DNA from: Cordia subcordata
Lineage: Eukaryota > Streptophyta > Magnoliopsida > Boraginales > Cordiaceae
DNA: 64,000 nucleotides
Direction: 5' to 3'
Assembly (NCBI GenBank): GCA_028554755.1
Contig: JAPTOF010000014.1
Span: forward strand, 5,828,001 to 5,892,000
Part shown: piece by piece, positions 11,101 through 22,393 of the stretch
Numbering within the stretch: the stretch's first letter is position 1
How the letters are laid out: every line of letters begins with the position of its first letter
The notes under the pieces: model-generated
Database searches by the model: none
The model's input: the letters and a program-made list of their open reading frames with translations, nothing else
Told to the model about the DNA's origin: nothing
Translations under genes and position numbers: made by a program

Positions 11101-14100
11101 AGAAAGGAAAGACAGCATAATTGATACTTTTTGAAAAGTCCATTTTAGGCCTCTTAAAACGAACATTTTACACACCTGTTTTTTGCAAACCCTACATTTT
11201 TATTTTTATTTTTCTGCTGATCCTCAACCTGAAACGGGCTGTAAGAAATTATACTACATATTGTATCGTCAAAGCAAATAATGTAAATAAATCTAAGCAA
11301 ATACTGTAAGTTACGTTTGATATAAATTTCATATATTAATCCATATATTGAAATTAATAGAGAGAATTCATCTTGAGAGCAAGACTTGATCATAATAAAA
11401 TACATCAACTTAATATTAAATTATAAAATCTTATGGCTGAAAATGGTTCTTGATCAAGCCTCCACTGATTTCTTCTGCAAATCAGTAGATCTTTTCTTTG
11501 AAGTCTTAAGAGACAATAAGAAAAATTTATCTAAGCAAGTTGCAAAAAGACATTTCTGGACGATTGATTGAAGATGGAGAAAAAATCATGCTTAGAGAGA
11601 TGAAAGTCAAAGTAGAAGAATTTTTTTATGCTGATATGGTGTAGAGGAGGTAGATAATTCTAGACAAAAAGACTTCAACCACAAATTTTTACCGCCGTAA
11701 ACATCTCCACTGCCATGTTGTATCTATAAATAGCATTGTAGTGCATTTGCTGTGAGTGAAGTTGAGAGTGAAAAGGAGTCCGGTCTTGAGTGCTCTACTT
11801 TGGTGAGGTGTGTCTAGTAAGAGAGTTGTGAGTTGTAGAAAGCTTGAGTGCTCTTGAATTGTGAGGTAGTGGAGTTGAGAAGAAAGAGTGAAGTAAGCTT
11901 TTGCGTAGTCTACGTGTAGTAATGAGTGTTTGTATGTAAATTATAGTATAGTCAAGTTTAGTCAAGTACATGTGCTATAGTTCTAGTTTTAGTTATTGAA
12001 AATTCTAATAATATTATCTTCTTCATATTATTTAGTCACAACAATTTATATTTTATGTGTATAGATGAAAAGTGTATCTGTATATGTTGAAAAATAGTGA
12101 AGAACCTAATAGTTAGATATTTGGACATACCTGACACACTCATACGAACTCAAAGAAAATTAAAAAAGAAAAAAGAAAAATTGGCGTCGGAGGGTTTTAG
12201 AAAGGTAAAATTGAATACAATGTACTTTTCTGATAGGTTATTTAACTCTTTTTTATTATTTATTATGAGATAGTAATCTATATATTATTATCTAATTTGA
12301 TAAGCTTATTTTGATTATTAGCTCATTTAATAAATTTAAATATATATTAGATTAAGTTAATTATTTCATTAAACGTAATACAACTAATATCTCACAAGTG
12401 TAACAATGCAACAATAGGTAAATTCTTGAGCCTAATGATAGACTCACGTGGACCAAATGGTTGTCTCCTAAAATAATTCTGCGATCAAATATTTCACGTC
12501 AAGTAGTGGTTGTTTGGGAAATATTTCTGCAATCAAATAATTCTTCAATCAAGTATCATAGTAGATTATGCAATTCAAATTTAAAAAGAAGATAATTTTG
12601 AATTTCTAAAACTAATATACTTTTTTTATTTAAATTGAATATGTTTATAAAATTTAATTGATTATCTGTAGTATTTCATTTGATTTATTTATTCAAAATA
12701 AAAATTAATTAAACTAATTAAATTCAATAAATTAATATCTTAAACATTTCTTTTTTGGGGTTGCAGGAGTCCCTATATATGGATTCATGACAAAAATGGT
12801 TTACCTATTATAATATTAACGGATAAAAGAGTTGTTTAAGAGACCTATTAGTATTGAATATATAATAGTTTGATAAGCTTGGCGATGAAACTATTTTAAA
12901 TTTAATAAACTTTTAATGGAAATCCAGAACCAGGAGATCACTTATTAGTTGGGAGGCTTTTCCTTTTAAAAATTTCTTTTTTCAGTATTTTCTTAGATTA
13001 TTTATTTATTTATTTATTTTTTTGGCGAAGAAAGAAATTATTATATAATTACACATAACACTTTGATTTCTCTTGATTTGAAGTTCCACATGCACACTGC
13101 TTCAACATGTCACATCCTCTTCATATATCGATAAACTAAATGACTCAATTTTCATTGTACTTCACATTTATATATTTACTTTCAGGCAGTGATCAAAAGT
13201 TGATTAATCAATGTTTTTTCCCCAGGTCAACGTCTACAATGAGCGCAAATGTTTGGCACTTTCTTTGAATGACACTAAAACAGCCATAGAAGAGCTTAAC
13301 AGGATTGTTTCAGTATTGGTGCTTGTTGCGATCATCATCATCTGGTTACACTTAATCAGGATCACAACTACGGAAGTGTTGGTCTTTATTTCATCACATC
13401 TTTTGTTGTTCGTTTTTGTGTTTGGCGACACTTTGAAGACGCTGTTTGAAGGCATCGTATTCACTTTCGTGGTACACCCCTTCGATGTTGGTGACCGATG
13501 TGTCATCGATGGAAATGAGGTAATTGCTTGGCTTCAAACTATTAACACCTGAATCAGCTTCGCTTCTCATCCTCGTTAATAATTCGAAATATGGTGATCA
13601 CAGATGGTTGTTGAAGAGATGAACCTCCTGACGACGATATTTTTGAAGAATGATAATGAGAAGATATACTACCCCAACTCGGTTTTAGCCACCCAACCAA
13701 TCAGCAATTTCAACAGAAGCCCAGAGATGGCCGATTCAGTGGAGTTCACTGTTAATTTGTCAATTTCATTTGAGAGCATAGCAGCCCTGAAAGGCAAGAT
13801 AAAAGCGTATGTCTACTCCACTCTTCATTGTATCTCAGTAAGCTCAATTTTCTGCATCTCATAGTGCCTGACTTCTGAATCTGAAGCCTTCCATCTCTCA
13901 GACAAATGACAGTTTAAACAAGAGAGAAACTATATATAAGAAAACTTTAGTGTATGTCTTTGTTAGAAGATGTCTTGAACTCGACTCGGTCAGCATTTGA
14001 AAGTAGTGTTTTTTTTGCTTTTGTAGGAAATCTGGAATGAAGCTTAATGTCCTGAAGACTGATAGTATGTCCCGAGTATCTGAAATAATGATTGAACAGG

Positions 14101-14874
14101 AGATCTCTCCTAAGGTGTGTCCTATAAAAATATTCATAAAACTCTCTTACGTACACATAATCCAATTCGTCCAACTAAGTATCATATAAACCGAAAGAAA
14201 AGAAAGTCATAGAGACAGTTAGAAGGGACTTATGCATAGTTTTACAACACAAAAATTGATTATAGTCTAATCTACACAAGGGTGTTTGGCTTTGCTTATA
14301 AGTTGGCTTATAAGCTCTCAGGAAAAAGTACCTTCTCACGTGCTTTTTATTATTTATAACTTATAAGCCCCAAATAATCTTACACAAACAGTCGTAGAAT
14401 CACACTCCTTCTATCATATACCTGATTGAAGATATCAGCTAAATACTGCCAACTTTATACCCCTAGAGAATGATTACTGAAGCTTCAAGCGTTCATCTAT
14501 ATATTTTGCAGTTCCCATCCCTTGGCTTGTTGCTTTTATTAATTTTTGTTCCTGCTTTTTTAGAATTATTATCTCAATAGTGTGGCAACTGTAACTGCAG
14601 GTACCTGGAGAGTAAGCCTCAAATGTGGCATCCTAACCACAGCATCCAAATAAGGGAAATTGAGGATTTAAACAAGATGAGGGTGGTACTAAATGTCAAT
14701 CACACCATGAACTTCCAAAATTCCTCGGAAAGGAAAAATCGCAGATCTGATCTAGTCGTTGAGCTAAAGAGAATTTTTGAAGAACTCGGTATAAAGTATC
14801 GTCTCCCTCCTCAACCAGTCGTCATCAGCTATGTTGGATCCATTCCACAAACCTCTACAAATATTGCACACTGA
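8139..14874 (+). CDS. MSL10-like: MscS-like mechanosensitive channel, MSL10 type (copy 1, intact)
   Basis: Exons: 8139-9580, 9655-9778, 13226-13519, 13604-13806, 14601-14874; phases agree and give 778 residues, against 734 for Arabidopsis MSL10. Such channels open with membrane tension and pass mainly anions; plant class II members sit in the plasma membrane. The N-terminus (1-165) is Ser/Pro-rich and disordered, followed by an acidic run (about 170-183, EDDEDEDDDE). Membrane segments are near 200-222, 236-262, 284-302, 318-346, 548-568 and 573-605. The last is the pore helix and runs into HPFDVGD (606-612), the family signature, then the beta-domain with VVEEMNLLTTIF and NEKIYYPNS. The ATG was chosen because no upstream in-frame ATG exists and copies 2 and 3 share MEGE. 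No frameshift or lost key residue is seen. MSL9 or MSL10 cannot be told apart. Confidence 0.93.
9779..13225 (+). other. MSL copy 1 intron 3, enlarged by about 3 kb of inserted repeats
   Basis: The matching intron in copy 2 (20400-20675) is 276 bp and resembles only the two edges of this one (about 9779-9800 and 13140-13225). The extra DNA holds a (GT)n run (9991-10011), a half MITE starting gggccagtttagattg (about 10697), A/T tracts, an open stretch at 11440-11571 with no recognised domain, and a promoter-like block at 11640-12060. GT at 9779 and AG at 13225 are intact. Confidence 0.8.
11640..12060 (+). mobile_element. Promoter-like block, possibly an LTR or pararetroviral leader fragment
   Basis: A TATA box (tctataaatagcattg, about 11723) is followed by a G/A-rich leader with repeated gagtg and gttgag words. 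This resembles the transcribed part of a plant LTR or pararetrovirus promoter. No paired LTR, primer site or pol sequence is adjacent, so the class is open. It lies inside MSL intron 3, on the sense strand. Confidence 0.3.
14027..14114 (+). other. Candidate cassette (poison) exon in MSL copy 1 intron 4
   Basis: A strong acceptor (tgttttttttgcttttgtag) precedes 88 bases that are open in the incoming MSL phase and encode KSGMKLNVLKTDSMSRVSEI and nine more residues. They end at aag followed by gtgtgt. Since 88 is not a multiple of three, inclusion would make exon 5 read VPGE then stop, removing the C-terminus. Known MSL proteins have no such segment, so the canonical transcript should skip it. 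Whether it is ever spliced in cannot be seen. Confidence 0.3.
14280..14392. mobile_element. Small MITE in MSL intron 4
   Basis: Roughly inverted ends: gggtgtttggctttgc and ggcttataagct at the left, agcttataagtt-type and gtttgtgtaaga reversed at the right. A related half-element lies at 38170-38280 (gcctgtttggct, then gcttataagcc). Length about 113 bp, non-coding, target duplication not clear. Confidence 0.5.
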
Positions 14875-14995
14875 TCAACCATCTTTTACACACGTCCAGA
14901 TCTTTCAGGTCACCACCATATTGATAGTAAGCTATGAAGCACTGACACTCTTCGGAGAATCGCATATTTGTGTTGGACACCTACACTCTCTGACA

Positions 14996-15244
14996 TGTTG
15001 CTGTTAAGGACAAGCTCAATCAAGATAGTTTTCCAGCACGAAAAGCATTTCTAGTTAGCCAGCAGTGATTTAGTTAGTTAAAAGTTGTTGACAGTTGTAA
15101 CTGAAGTCCGTTAATTAGCTTCAATTACTTTCCGCTCAAGAGATTATGTACTCATATAAATAGCTGACATCCTAATGTAATCATTAATCAATAATAAGGA
15201 GATCTCTTCATCTCAACGTATCTCTTGGAGCTTAGTTTCTAACA
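14996..15244 (+). mobile_element. Copia-type LTR, 249 bp, just after the MSL stop
   Basis: The segment begins TGTTGCTGTTAAGG and ends TTTCTAACA, so it has TG...CA ends, and a tRNA primer site follows at once. An internal tcatataaatagctgac (about 15152) fits a TATA box. The partner 3' LTR was not found in the window, so this is the 5' end of a truncated element. It lies 122 bp after the MSL stop codon and may contribute to transcript 3' end formation there. Confidence 0.6.
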
Positions 15245-15258
15245 TGGTATCCAAAGCT
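15245..15258 (+). other. Primer-binding site next to the LTR
   Basis: tggtatccaaagct directly follows the LTR and resembles the initiator methionine tRNA primer site tggtatcagagc of plant copia elements, with a few changes. Confidence 0.6.
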
Positions 15259-16390
15259 AAACTCAAGGGAAAATTTTTCGAAATCACTGATTTCTTAAAC
15301 AATAGCAAGTTCCAATTGCGAATTGGGAATTTGAGTCCCTTTATAAAATGCTTTTCTATATAGAAAGTATTGCATAAATTTTACCATGGACCCTCCATAT
15401 TGTACTCCCACTTACCAGTGTATACTTCCCTTGTGCAACACGCACTTAATAAAATAAAAAAAAACAGATCAGATCAGCACACACACATGACTCTTCTTTT
15501 CTCTCTCCTCTCCCTTCTTTCTCTTCTCTTCCTCTGGCTTGAATTTTCATTATCCCACATACATTTGTGTGAACTAATGCAAGCAAATCCAAAGTTTTAT
15601 CTCCAATTCCTTTAAATGGAGGTTTGGCAATTTCCCCTTTAAGACAAGATATACGACTTGAAAATATGATTCACAATCATAGTTACCTAAATAACCATAT
15701 CTTTGCAACTTGTTAATTCTTTTTTGGATTGATAAGATCTAGCCTACATTGCCATAAATAGGATCCATTATCATAGTTATCTAAGGCTAAGTTGTTTAAA
15801 CAGATTTAACATTAGGTAAGACATGAACACGTACAAATCATCATCATGAAAAAAGTGAATCAGTACTTATTTCTTGAAGCATTAGGAAACCCTTATCCAT
15901 TCAAAACAGAAATAAAAGTGATGTTTATAACAATCTCAGGATTAAAAACAATTCTCCAAATCTAGTATTTTTCCTACAGACAACTATATGAGAGTACATC
16001 TTGTAGCTAGAAGCTGTAGCTAATCAAGGAGAAGTTCTCCAGACATCCTTGGTTGTTACCGTTTTATGAAGTCAACTCTTTCCACTTCTATCCCACGTTA
16101 TCAGGCATCACACCTGGAAATTCGATCCAAAAGATAGGATAACTCCTAGCTTTTAAGCTCGTAGCTATGGATTGAACAGCTTTCCTTCTAGCCAATCCTC
16201 ATGCCAATCGCTTGGGTTTTTGAGAACCTCACCCCCATGCATAATTTCCACTTATAAAATGACCACTCCTTTCCTTAATCTTCTACTTATTTATAGTCTT
16301 TGCAACATATTGCAAATATTAAAACCACTACTAGTATTTTATATCCATTTAGAGAAATCAGAAATGACTAAAATGATCATATTAATGTCC
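15259..16390. other. Non-coding remainder between the LTR and the copia gag fragment
   Basis: I see no gene. A CT-rich tract lies at 15490-15535. Parts may be decayed retrotransposon sequence, but no motif could be placed. Confidence 0.4.
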
Positions 16391-17230
16391 TTAAGGCCTT
16401 ACCTTGTTTCTTCCTTTAGAGATAAGGTACTCCTTGCAATTCCTCTTCCAAGTCTCATCCATATTGTAATGGCGATACTTATCTTCTAATTGGTTGGATT
16501 CTTTTGATCTGCCCTTACGTTTGATCATACCTGCTTTACGCCTACCAATTTTATCCTTTTTCTTTTTCCTTTTAAGAGCCACCTTTCTCTTTTTTCGAAG
16601 ACAACCAACCATCATGACTGAAATTTTCTACTATTCCTATTGTTTAAGCACGTTGAGTAGCTTAGGAAGTTCAACACTTATAGTGTGTTTGGAATGATCT
16701 CATTTTAAAATACTTATCCTATTGAAATTTAGAGATATCTCAAAGATAAAAGATATTTTATCACATACACTATACATTTTATAATTATAAGAAATAAGAA
16801 AGGATGGATTACTTATTTCTTATAAGATAAAAAGTATGGTTTATTTTTAGTTTTTTAAAGAATGCATGATAAGATGTATTAAATCTTATAAGATTTCTCC
16901 TTATTTCAATAAGATAAGCATCTTAAAATAAGATTATAACAAACAGAGCATTAATTTATTCATTAGTTCACCATGAACATTGCGAAAGTCTTTGAAAGAG
17001 ATTGTCAGATCAAATCCCATGTGAATTCCTTATTCAGCTCAATTTCAAGTTTCTCAATGAGGTTGATCATTTTCAGAACATGATCATTAATAGAGGAACC
17101 AACTGCATTTTCGTGCCAAACAAAGTATTGGATTGTTGGTATCAACTCCACTTTGTTTGCCATATAAGACCTTAAGATGTGTAATGATTCTTTGGAAGAT
17201 TGCTATACTCAAGTGCTCTTTGAAACTCAA
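16391..17230 (-). pseudogene. Broken Ty1/copia gag fragment
   Basis: On the - strand the upstream part (about 17230-16960) reads, with stops, as HVLKMINLIEKLEIEL followed by NKEFTWDLI, a typical copia gag helix region. After a MITE (16681-16950), the downstream part (16615-16391) is Lys-rich and ends YNMDETWKRNCKEYL, a zinc-knuckle relic of the form CxxCxxxGHWKRNC in which both leading Cys and the His are lost. Gag would package element RNA; this copy cannot. It sits just downstream of MSL copy 2 on the same strand. Confidence 0.6.
16681..16950. mobile_element. Tourist-like MITE, 270 bp, TTA duplication
   Basis: Left end tagtgtgtttggaatg and right end aacaaacagagca are imperfect inverted repeats that continue inward as ttatcctattgaaat and atttcaataagataagc. 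TTA flanks at 16678-16680 and 16951-16953. Related copies lie at 17284-17410 and 17967-18234. It interrupts the copia gag fragment. Confidence 0.75.
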
Positions 17231-17283
17231 AATTCATAGAGACTAATATACCAACATCATACATCTAACTTAGAGGATTTCAT

Positions 17284-17410
17284 CTTATCTTTTACAATTA
17301 TAGGTAAGACATCTTATTACAAGCATCTTATTAAAATTAAAAAAATACTTTTTTTATATAAATTATAAAATAAGATAAACATCTTATACTAAGTTTATAC
17401 CAAACACAAC
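17284..17410. mobile_element. MITE (short relative) that cuts MSL copy 2 exon 5
   Basis: The right end cttatactaagtttatacca then aacacaac abuts the last base with homology to MSL exon 5 (17411). The interior is A/T-rich with acatcttatt words shared with the 270-bp relatives. The left boundary is uncertain. Confidence 0.5.
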
Positions 17411-17966
17411 ATTAGTAGCATTCCCGTCTTGTTTAAATCCTTAATTCCCCTTATTTGGATGTTTTGGTTAGGATGCAATAGTTGAGGCTTATTGTTCGAG
17501 TACCTGCAATTACATTCGCCACACTACTGAGATAATAATATTAGAAAAAATAGAAATGAAAACCAACATCAACAAGCCAAAAGATAGTCGCATGTAGCAC
17601 GGGTTTAACAAAAAAAGAATTCTAATTCAAGCAATTTTACCCGCGCATCTAGCTTTCTTATTGTTAATTCCAATTCTTAATATACTTTATTTTTAAGTAA
17701 TACTCAAAGGTTACTTGATAAAATAATATTTTATAAACTAATAATAAAGAATTATTGACAATATTTATTATTTGAATCTTATTAACAAACCATAAATAGA
17801 AAAAAAAAAAAAAAGATAAGAACTTGCTTCAAAATTTGAAGAGTAGATCGTCAAATCAATGATTTTTTTTTGCAAATTAATTCCAATTTGGATTTGACAA
17901 TAATCTATACCATAGATCTTTTAACATGAAGCTGTCTCTTTTGGTATGTCAATTACATATATGTAT

Positions 17967-18234
17967 GTTGTGTTTGTTATAGTCTTATTTTAAGATATTT
18001 ATCCTATTAAAATGAGGAGAAATCTTATAATATTTAAAACATCTTAATATAGATCCTTTGAAAATTTTAAAACAAACAATATTTTTTATCTTATAAGAAA
18101 TAAGTAATACATCCTATCTTATCTTTTACAACAATAGAATGCATAGTATATGTAATAAGATATCTTAAATCTTATAAGATATCTCCAAATTTCAATAAGA
18201 TAAGTATCTTAAGATAAGATCATTCCAAATACAG
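17967..18234. mobile_element. Tourist-related MITE in copy 2 intron 4
   Basis: Ends tgtttgttatagtcttattt and gataagatcattccaaat are imperfect inverted repeats with the same internal ttatcctatt/aataagataag words as 16681-16950. Flanking duplication is not preserved. Confidence 0.6.
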
Positions 18235-18496
18235 TTCAATTCTTCTATAATTTCTCTTCATTACTGTAATGATCATATTCATGAATGATATAATGGTATA
18301 TAGAGTTAGCCCTCAAACTGAAATCAATATCATGTATGTAATATATTTAATTCTAATTCACGTGACCAAATATATTCTATCTCATACATTTTTGAGAACT
18401 TTTAACCTACGTGTAAAAGTAAGAGTGTATTGTTATATGTTTTATTAAAACATCAATAACATATATGTAGTTTTTATTAGTGGCTAATGGTTTTGA

Positions 18497-18525
18497 GGGG
18501 GTGGGGGTGGGGGTGGGGGTAGGGG
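18497..18525 (+). repeat. G-rich run with quadruplex-forming pattern
   Basis: Five runs of four or five G are separated by single T or TA (ggggg t ggggg t ggggg t ggggg ta gggg). Four G-tracts with one-base loops is the classic intramolecular G-quadruplex pattern. It stands out sharply in AT-rich surroundings. On the - strand it is intronic to MSL copy 2, as a C-rich run. Confidence 0.85.
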
Positions 18526-19057
18526 CTGTAGCTCCCCTAGCTCCAAATATATATACGCACATTAGTTTATATTTTACGAAATTTTCATTTTCATTTGGTG
18601 AGTTGCCCCATTAGTTACTTGATGTGCCACCCCCTAGTTTATATTAGCAATACAATTAAAAAATTCATTAAATTTAATCTGTTGTTTAAAATATCAAAAT
18701 GTTGTGGGCTATTTAATTTATTTTAGATGATTTTTAATAAAAATCTAACAATTTTATTAATAATACTTGAGCTATGACATATTTATTAATTTTTTCTCTT
18801 GGAGATAATATATTTAAAGAAAGAGATAATTAATAATTTAAACATTAATTCTTTATGATTTTTTATATTGTACAAGAGAAGATGTCAAAGAGTATATATA
18901 AATATGCAATATATAGAATGTAGTCAATAGATGAGGAATAAATATCTTTACATGTACAATGCTTTTAGAAAATTAAAATATATATATAATTCGCTTAGTC
19001 AATCATCCGTATATTTTATAATATAATAGAATAGTCAAATATATATACACGTGTTTA

Positions 19058-19096
<39 letters not shown>

Positions 19097-19630
19097 GATA
19101 GTATATTTGTTTTATTTTCTATATAGAATGCTTGATTAAAAAAAAATCATCGATTATTTAAATAATTTTTCAAAAAAATTTAACTCTTGTAGGCTCTAAT
19201 CCTGGCTCCATCACTGGCTTTTATATGGACTTTTTTTTAATCACCAATCTAGTGGTATATCATTACGTAGTTTGTGCCTTCATATTAGAGTCAATATCAT
19301 GTATGTCCAATTTGATACTAAGCAACTCGAGTAAATGTATTATATTCTTTAATTAAATTCAATATAACAAGCATCGTATTTGATATCAGTACAATATATT
19401 TAATATCACATTAAAATCATCAATGATATAGAAAAAAAGTGAAATACTTTAAAGCTGAGGTGTCAAGCTTTTATTTTTCGTGGAGAGTTGATGCATCAGG
19501 TTCTGTCTTGTTCCTTTAACTTATATGTATGGCGACATAATACTTAAATTATATATGAAAATTAAAATGAATAAGGAAATATGACTTGCAGCCAGTTATT
19601 TTTATTGAGAAACAATATAAAGAGTTGGAG
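18526..19630. other. A/T-rich intron 4 filler of copy 2, with TC and TA microsatellites
   Basis: Holds a (TC)n run (19058-19075) joined to (AT)n (19076-19096). Words such as ctctaatcctggctcc (19194) and tagctcccctagctcc (18528) look like transposon debris with inverted edges. No gene. Confidence 0.5.
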
Positions 19631-21964
19631 TTAACATACGCTTTTATCTTGGCCTTCAGCTGCTGTGCTCTCCATTTCCACTGCATCATCCACAGCCATC
19701 TTCGGCCGGCCTCTGTTGATGATTCGTTGGGCGGCTAAAGCCGAGTTGGGGTAGTGTATCTTCTCATTGCTCTTATTTTTAAAAGTCGTTGTCATAAGTT
19801 TCATGTCGTGAACAATTAGCAACTGTGTTCACCATAAATTAAAATATTAATGAGAATGAAAAATCTTGAGCTACCACTTGATTTAAAAGTTTTAGCATCT
19901 ATAAAATATTTGGTTAGATTTATTTATTATACCAACACGTCCCTCATGCGTAGCGAAATTTATTTAAAACTTGTACATGACAAATTTAAAAGCTTAAGCT
20001 TTTATAGCAGATTTAATTAGATTTATTTATTGTATTTAACCGAAACACAAAACTGATTCATCAGGTGTTATTGGTTTTAGGCCAAGCAATTACCTCTTCC
20101 TTTTCTCCGTCAACGTTAAAGAGACATTCGTCACCAACATCGAAGGGGTGTGCCACGAAAGTGAATACGGTGCCTTCAAACAGTGTCTTCAAAGTGTTGC
20201 CGAACATAAAACTCCACAACAAAAGCTGTGATGTAATAAAGACCAACACTTCTGTTGTTGTGATTTCCATCAAAAGTAACCACACGACGATGACAACGAC
20301 GAGTACTAATACTGAAACAACCACGTTAAGCTCGTCGATTGCTGTTTTACAGCAATTCAAAGAACTTGCCAAACATCGGAGTTCGTCGTAGACATTAACC
20401 TGGGGAGAAACAATGACAAATCAACTCTCTGATCACTGCCTAAAGGCACTGGATCTGTAAATGTGAAGCACATAATGAATGTGGGACGACACTTACTGAT
20501 TCTCTACATAGTTATTGATTCTATATACAAAGAGGATGTGACTAATTTTGTTTTCGTTTTATGCTTATCTCAAATCTTAAATTTGAAAAGCATGTAAATG
20601 TAATTTTACGTGCTTTTCAGATTTAAAATTTGAGAGAGGCATATGACAAAAGCAGAGAAGAAAGAGAGATCTTACCATCCAATTTTTGAAAGATGATTTC
20701 TGTCTTGTGTCTGCTCTTCCCTCAAACAGACAAATCACGTTGTCAACTTCTTCTTTTGGCATAAAAGGCTCAAGGTCTTTCTTCTCAACATCGTACCTTA
20801 TTAGTGAAATCTAAGATTAGATAAAGCTTAAAATCAAAGGTAAACACAAGTGAGCACAATACATGAGAAGTGTTCTTACCCTTCATGCTTCCCTGCTTGA
20901 ACTATCTCCAATATCCTCTGAGCTTCATCCTTTGCTTCCGACTCATAGTTAGTCTCATCGACTGCACCAGAGAAACTTCTAAGCGCTGCGATTAGCCCCG
21001 ACATGGTCCAAGCAGAAACCTTGTCGCGCTTTATTTTGCGAAGTTTCGGCACATCAATTCGGCCCTCTTTCAGTTTTCCTTCCTTCACACTAGAGAAACT
21101 AAGCTGGCCATTAGCTGCAGAGGTACCCCCTGAAAGTATCTTACGTACATACTCATGACATATACATTGTCGAATATTGTCAAAGAATGCCTTGAGATAA
21201 AATTTCGAGGCTATTAACTTCATCAAGAATGTCTTCGCCGTCCACAAAGCTGCTCCTATAAGAGTGCACGCAATGCCTCTGGTGATCTTATTTAAAGTCC
21301 TTTCAGTGTCTCGAGATCTCTCGACCCCTCGATTAATCAATAAAGCCCATGCTAGAAGAATCAAGCCCAGCCAAATGAGAATGCCTATGCTATTTCTCAA
21401 TTCATAGAGAAAATACAGCACATTCTTCAGCAAAGTGTTTTTATCAATCAAGAAAGCCAGAACTTTGCTGAAGCATCCAGTAACTAGACGACCACAAAAA
21501 ATCACCAAAACTAGCACACACCATTTCCATAACTTATTAATGGTCAAGCTGGCAATTACAAGACCCAATATACATAGGAATGCAATCCACTCGATCCAAA
21601 TCGTTAGGTTGATTGTCTTACCATGCTTTTTCTTACCATGCTTTCTCTCATCAACCTTAAGTCGCTGAGTCACATAAACCTCATCATCATCATCCTCGTC
21701 TTCATCATCTTCTTCTCTTCTACCTGAGATCATCAAGGGTGTCTTAGGTGAATTCCTGTAAGGTGAGCTGACAGGAATAACTTCGGCACTATCTTCAAAC
21801 AACTTGAATGATCTTGATTTGGACATGGAAGATGCACAGATTGTTAATGATCTTCGCCAAAAGGAAGAAGAGTGTGAGACAGATGCAGGAACTTCACTTC
21901 TTTTACTTGTCGTTGAAGTTTCTTCTATTCCTGGAATGATCTCCACGAGAACTTCACCTTCCAT

Positions 21965-22388
21965 GAGAACTTATCTATCTTTGCCAACAATGTTTGACAA
22001 CTTTAGGATGATCAACGTGAAAGAAGAAAAAGAAACGTTTGACAAATTCAGATTCTCGATAAATAGAAGTATTGTATGTAATCTGAAGCATGCACTCTAT
22101 AAGAATGATGTAAACTTTTGCTTTAAAACTAGGAATGGAAAGGTACAATATACACCCGGGAATTAAAGTACTTACAATAACGGCCTTTCTGAGACCACGA
22201 CAAATATAAGTTTGGTATGCCAAAGAAGACTTGGATGAACTAAAGATCTAGTGGTCAAGTGGTATGTCTCTCACCTTTAGTGTAAGTAGTTTGGATTCAA
22301 TTCCTGCTAGTTATATATAATCGGCCTTTGGCTACTTTTGAAGAGGAAAAAGAGAAAAAAAAAGAAAGCAAATTTGGACGATGACTTC
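21965..22388 (-). promoter_or_regulatory. 5' leader of MSL copy 2 and a SINE-like tract
   Basis: 21965-22200 matches the copy 1 leader before its ATG (ttgatcatcctaaagttg). Bases about 22240-22330 on the + strand look tRNA-derived: an A-box-like tagtggtcaagtgg and a B-box-like ggattcaattcc 50 bases later, followed by an A/G-rich tail. This would fit a SINE; the boxes are imperfect. Confidence 0.35.
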
Positions 22389-22393
22389 CAAAG

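Larger units (their letters stand above)
17411..21964 (-). pseudogene. MSL10-like: MscS-like channel copy 2, C-terminally broken
   Basis: Exons on the - strand: 21964-20880, 20796-20676, 20399-20094, 19822-19640, remnant 17503-17411. Exons 1-3 are fully open, with matching phases and GT-AG borders, so about 500 residues can still be made. It keeps MEGE, an acidic run (REEDDEDEDDDDE), four N-terminal membrane segments, and the pore helix leading into HPFDVGD. Exon 1 is 361 residues against 480 in copy 1, with internal in-frame losses. Exon 4 lacks part of the beta-domain and has a 2-base deletion beside ESTAA; exon 5 then reads VLEQ and stops, and a MITE removes its end. The promoter is displaced by a 1.84 kb LTR element. 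A truncated channel or no product is expected. Confidence 0.88.

Noticed and set aside
22240..22330. A true tRNA gene
   Set aside because: Box-like words are present but no cloverleaf arms pair around them and the acceptor stem is missing. At most SINE-like.
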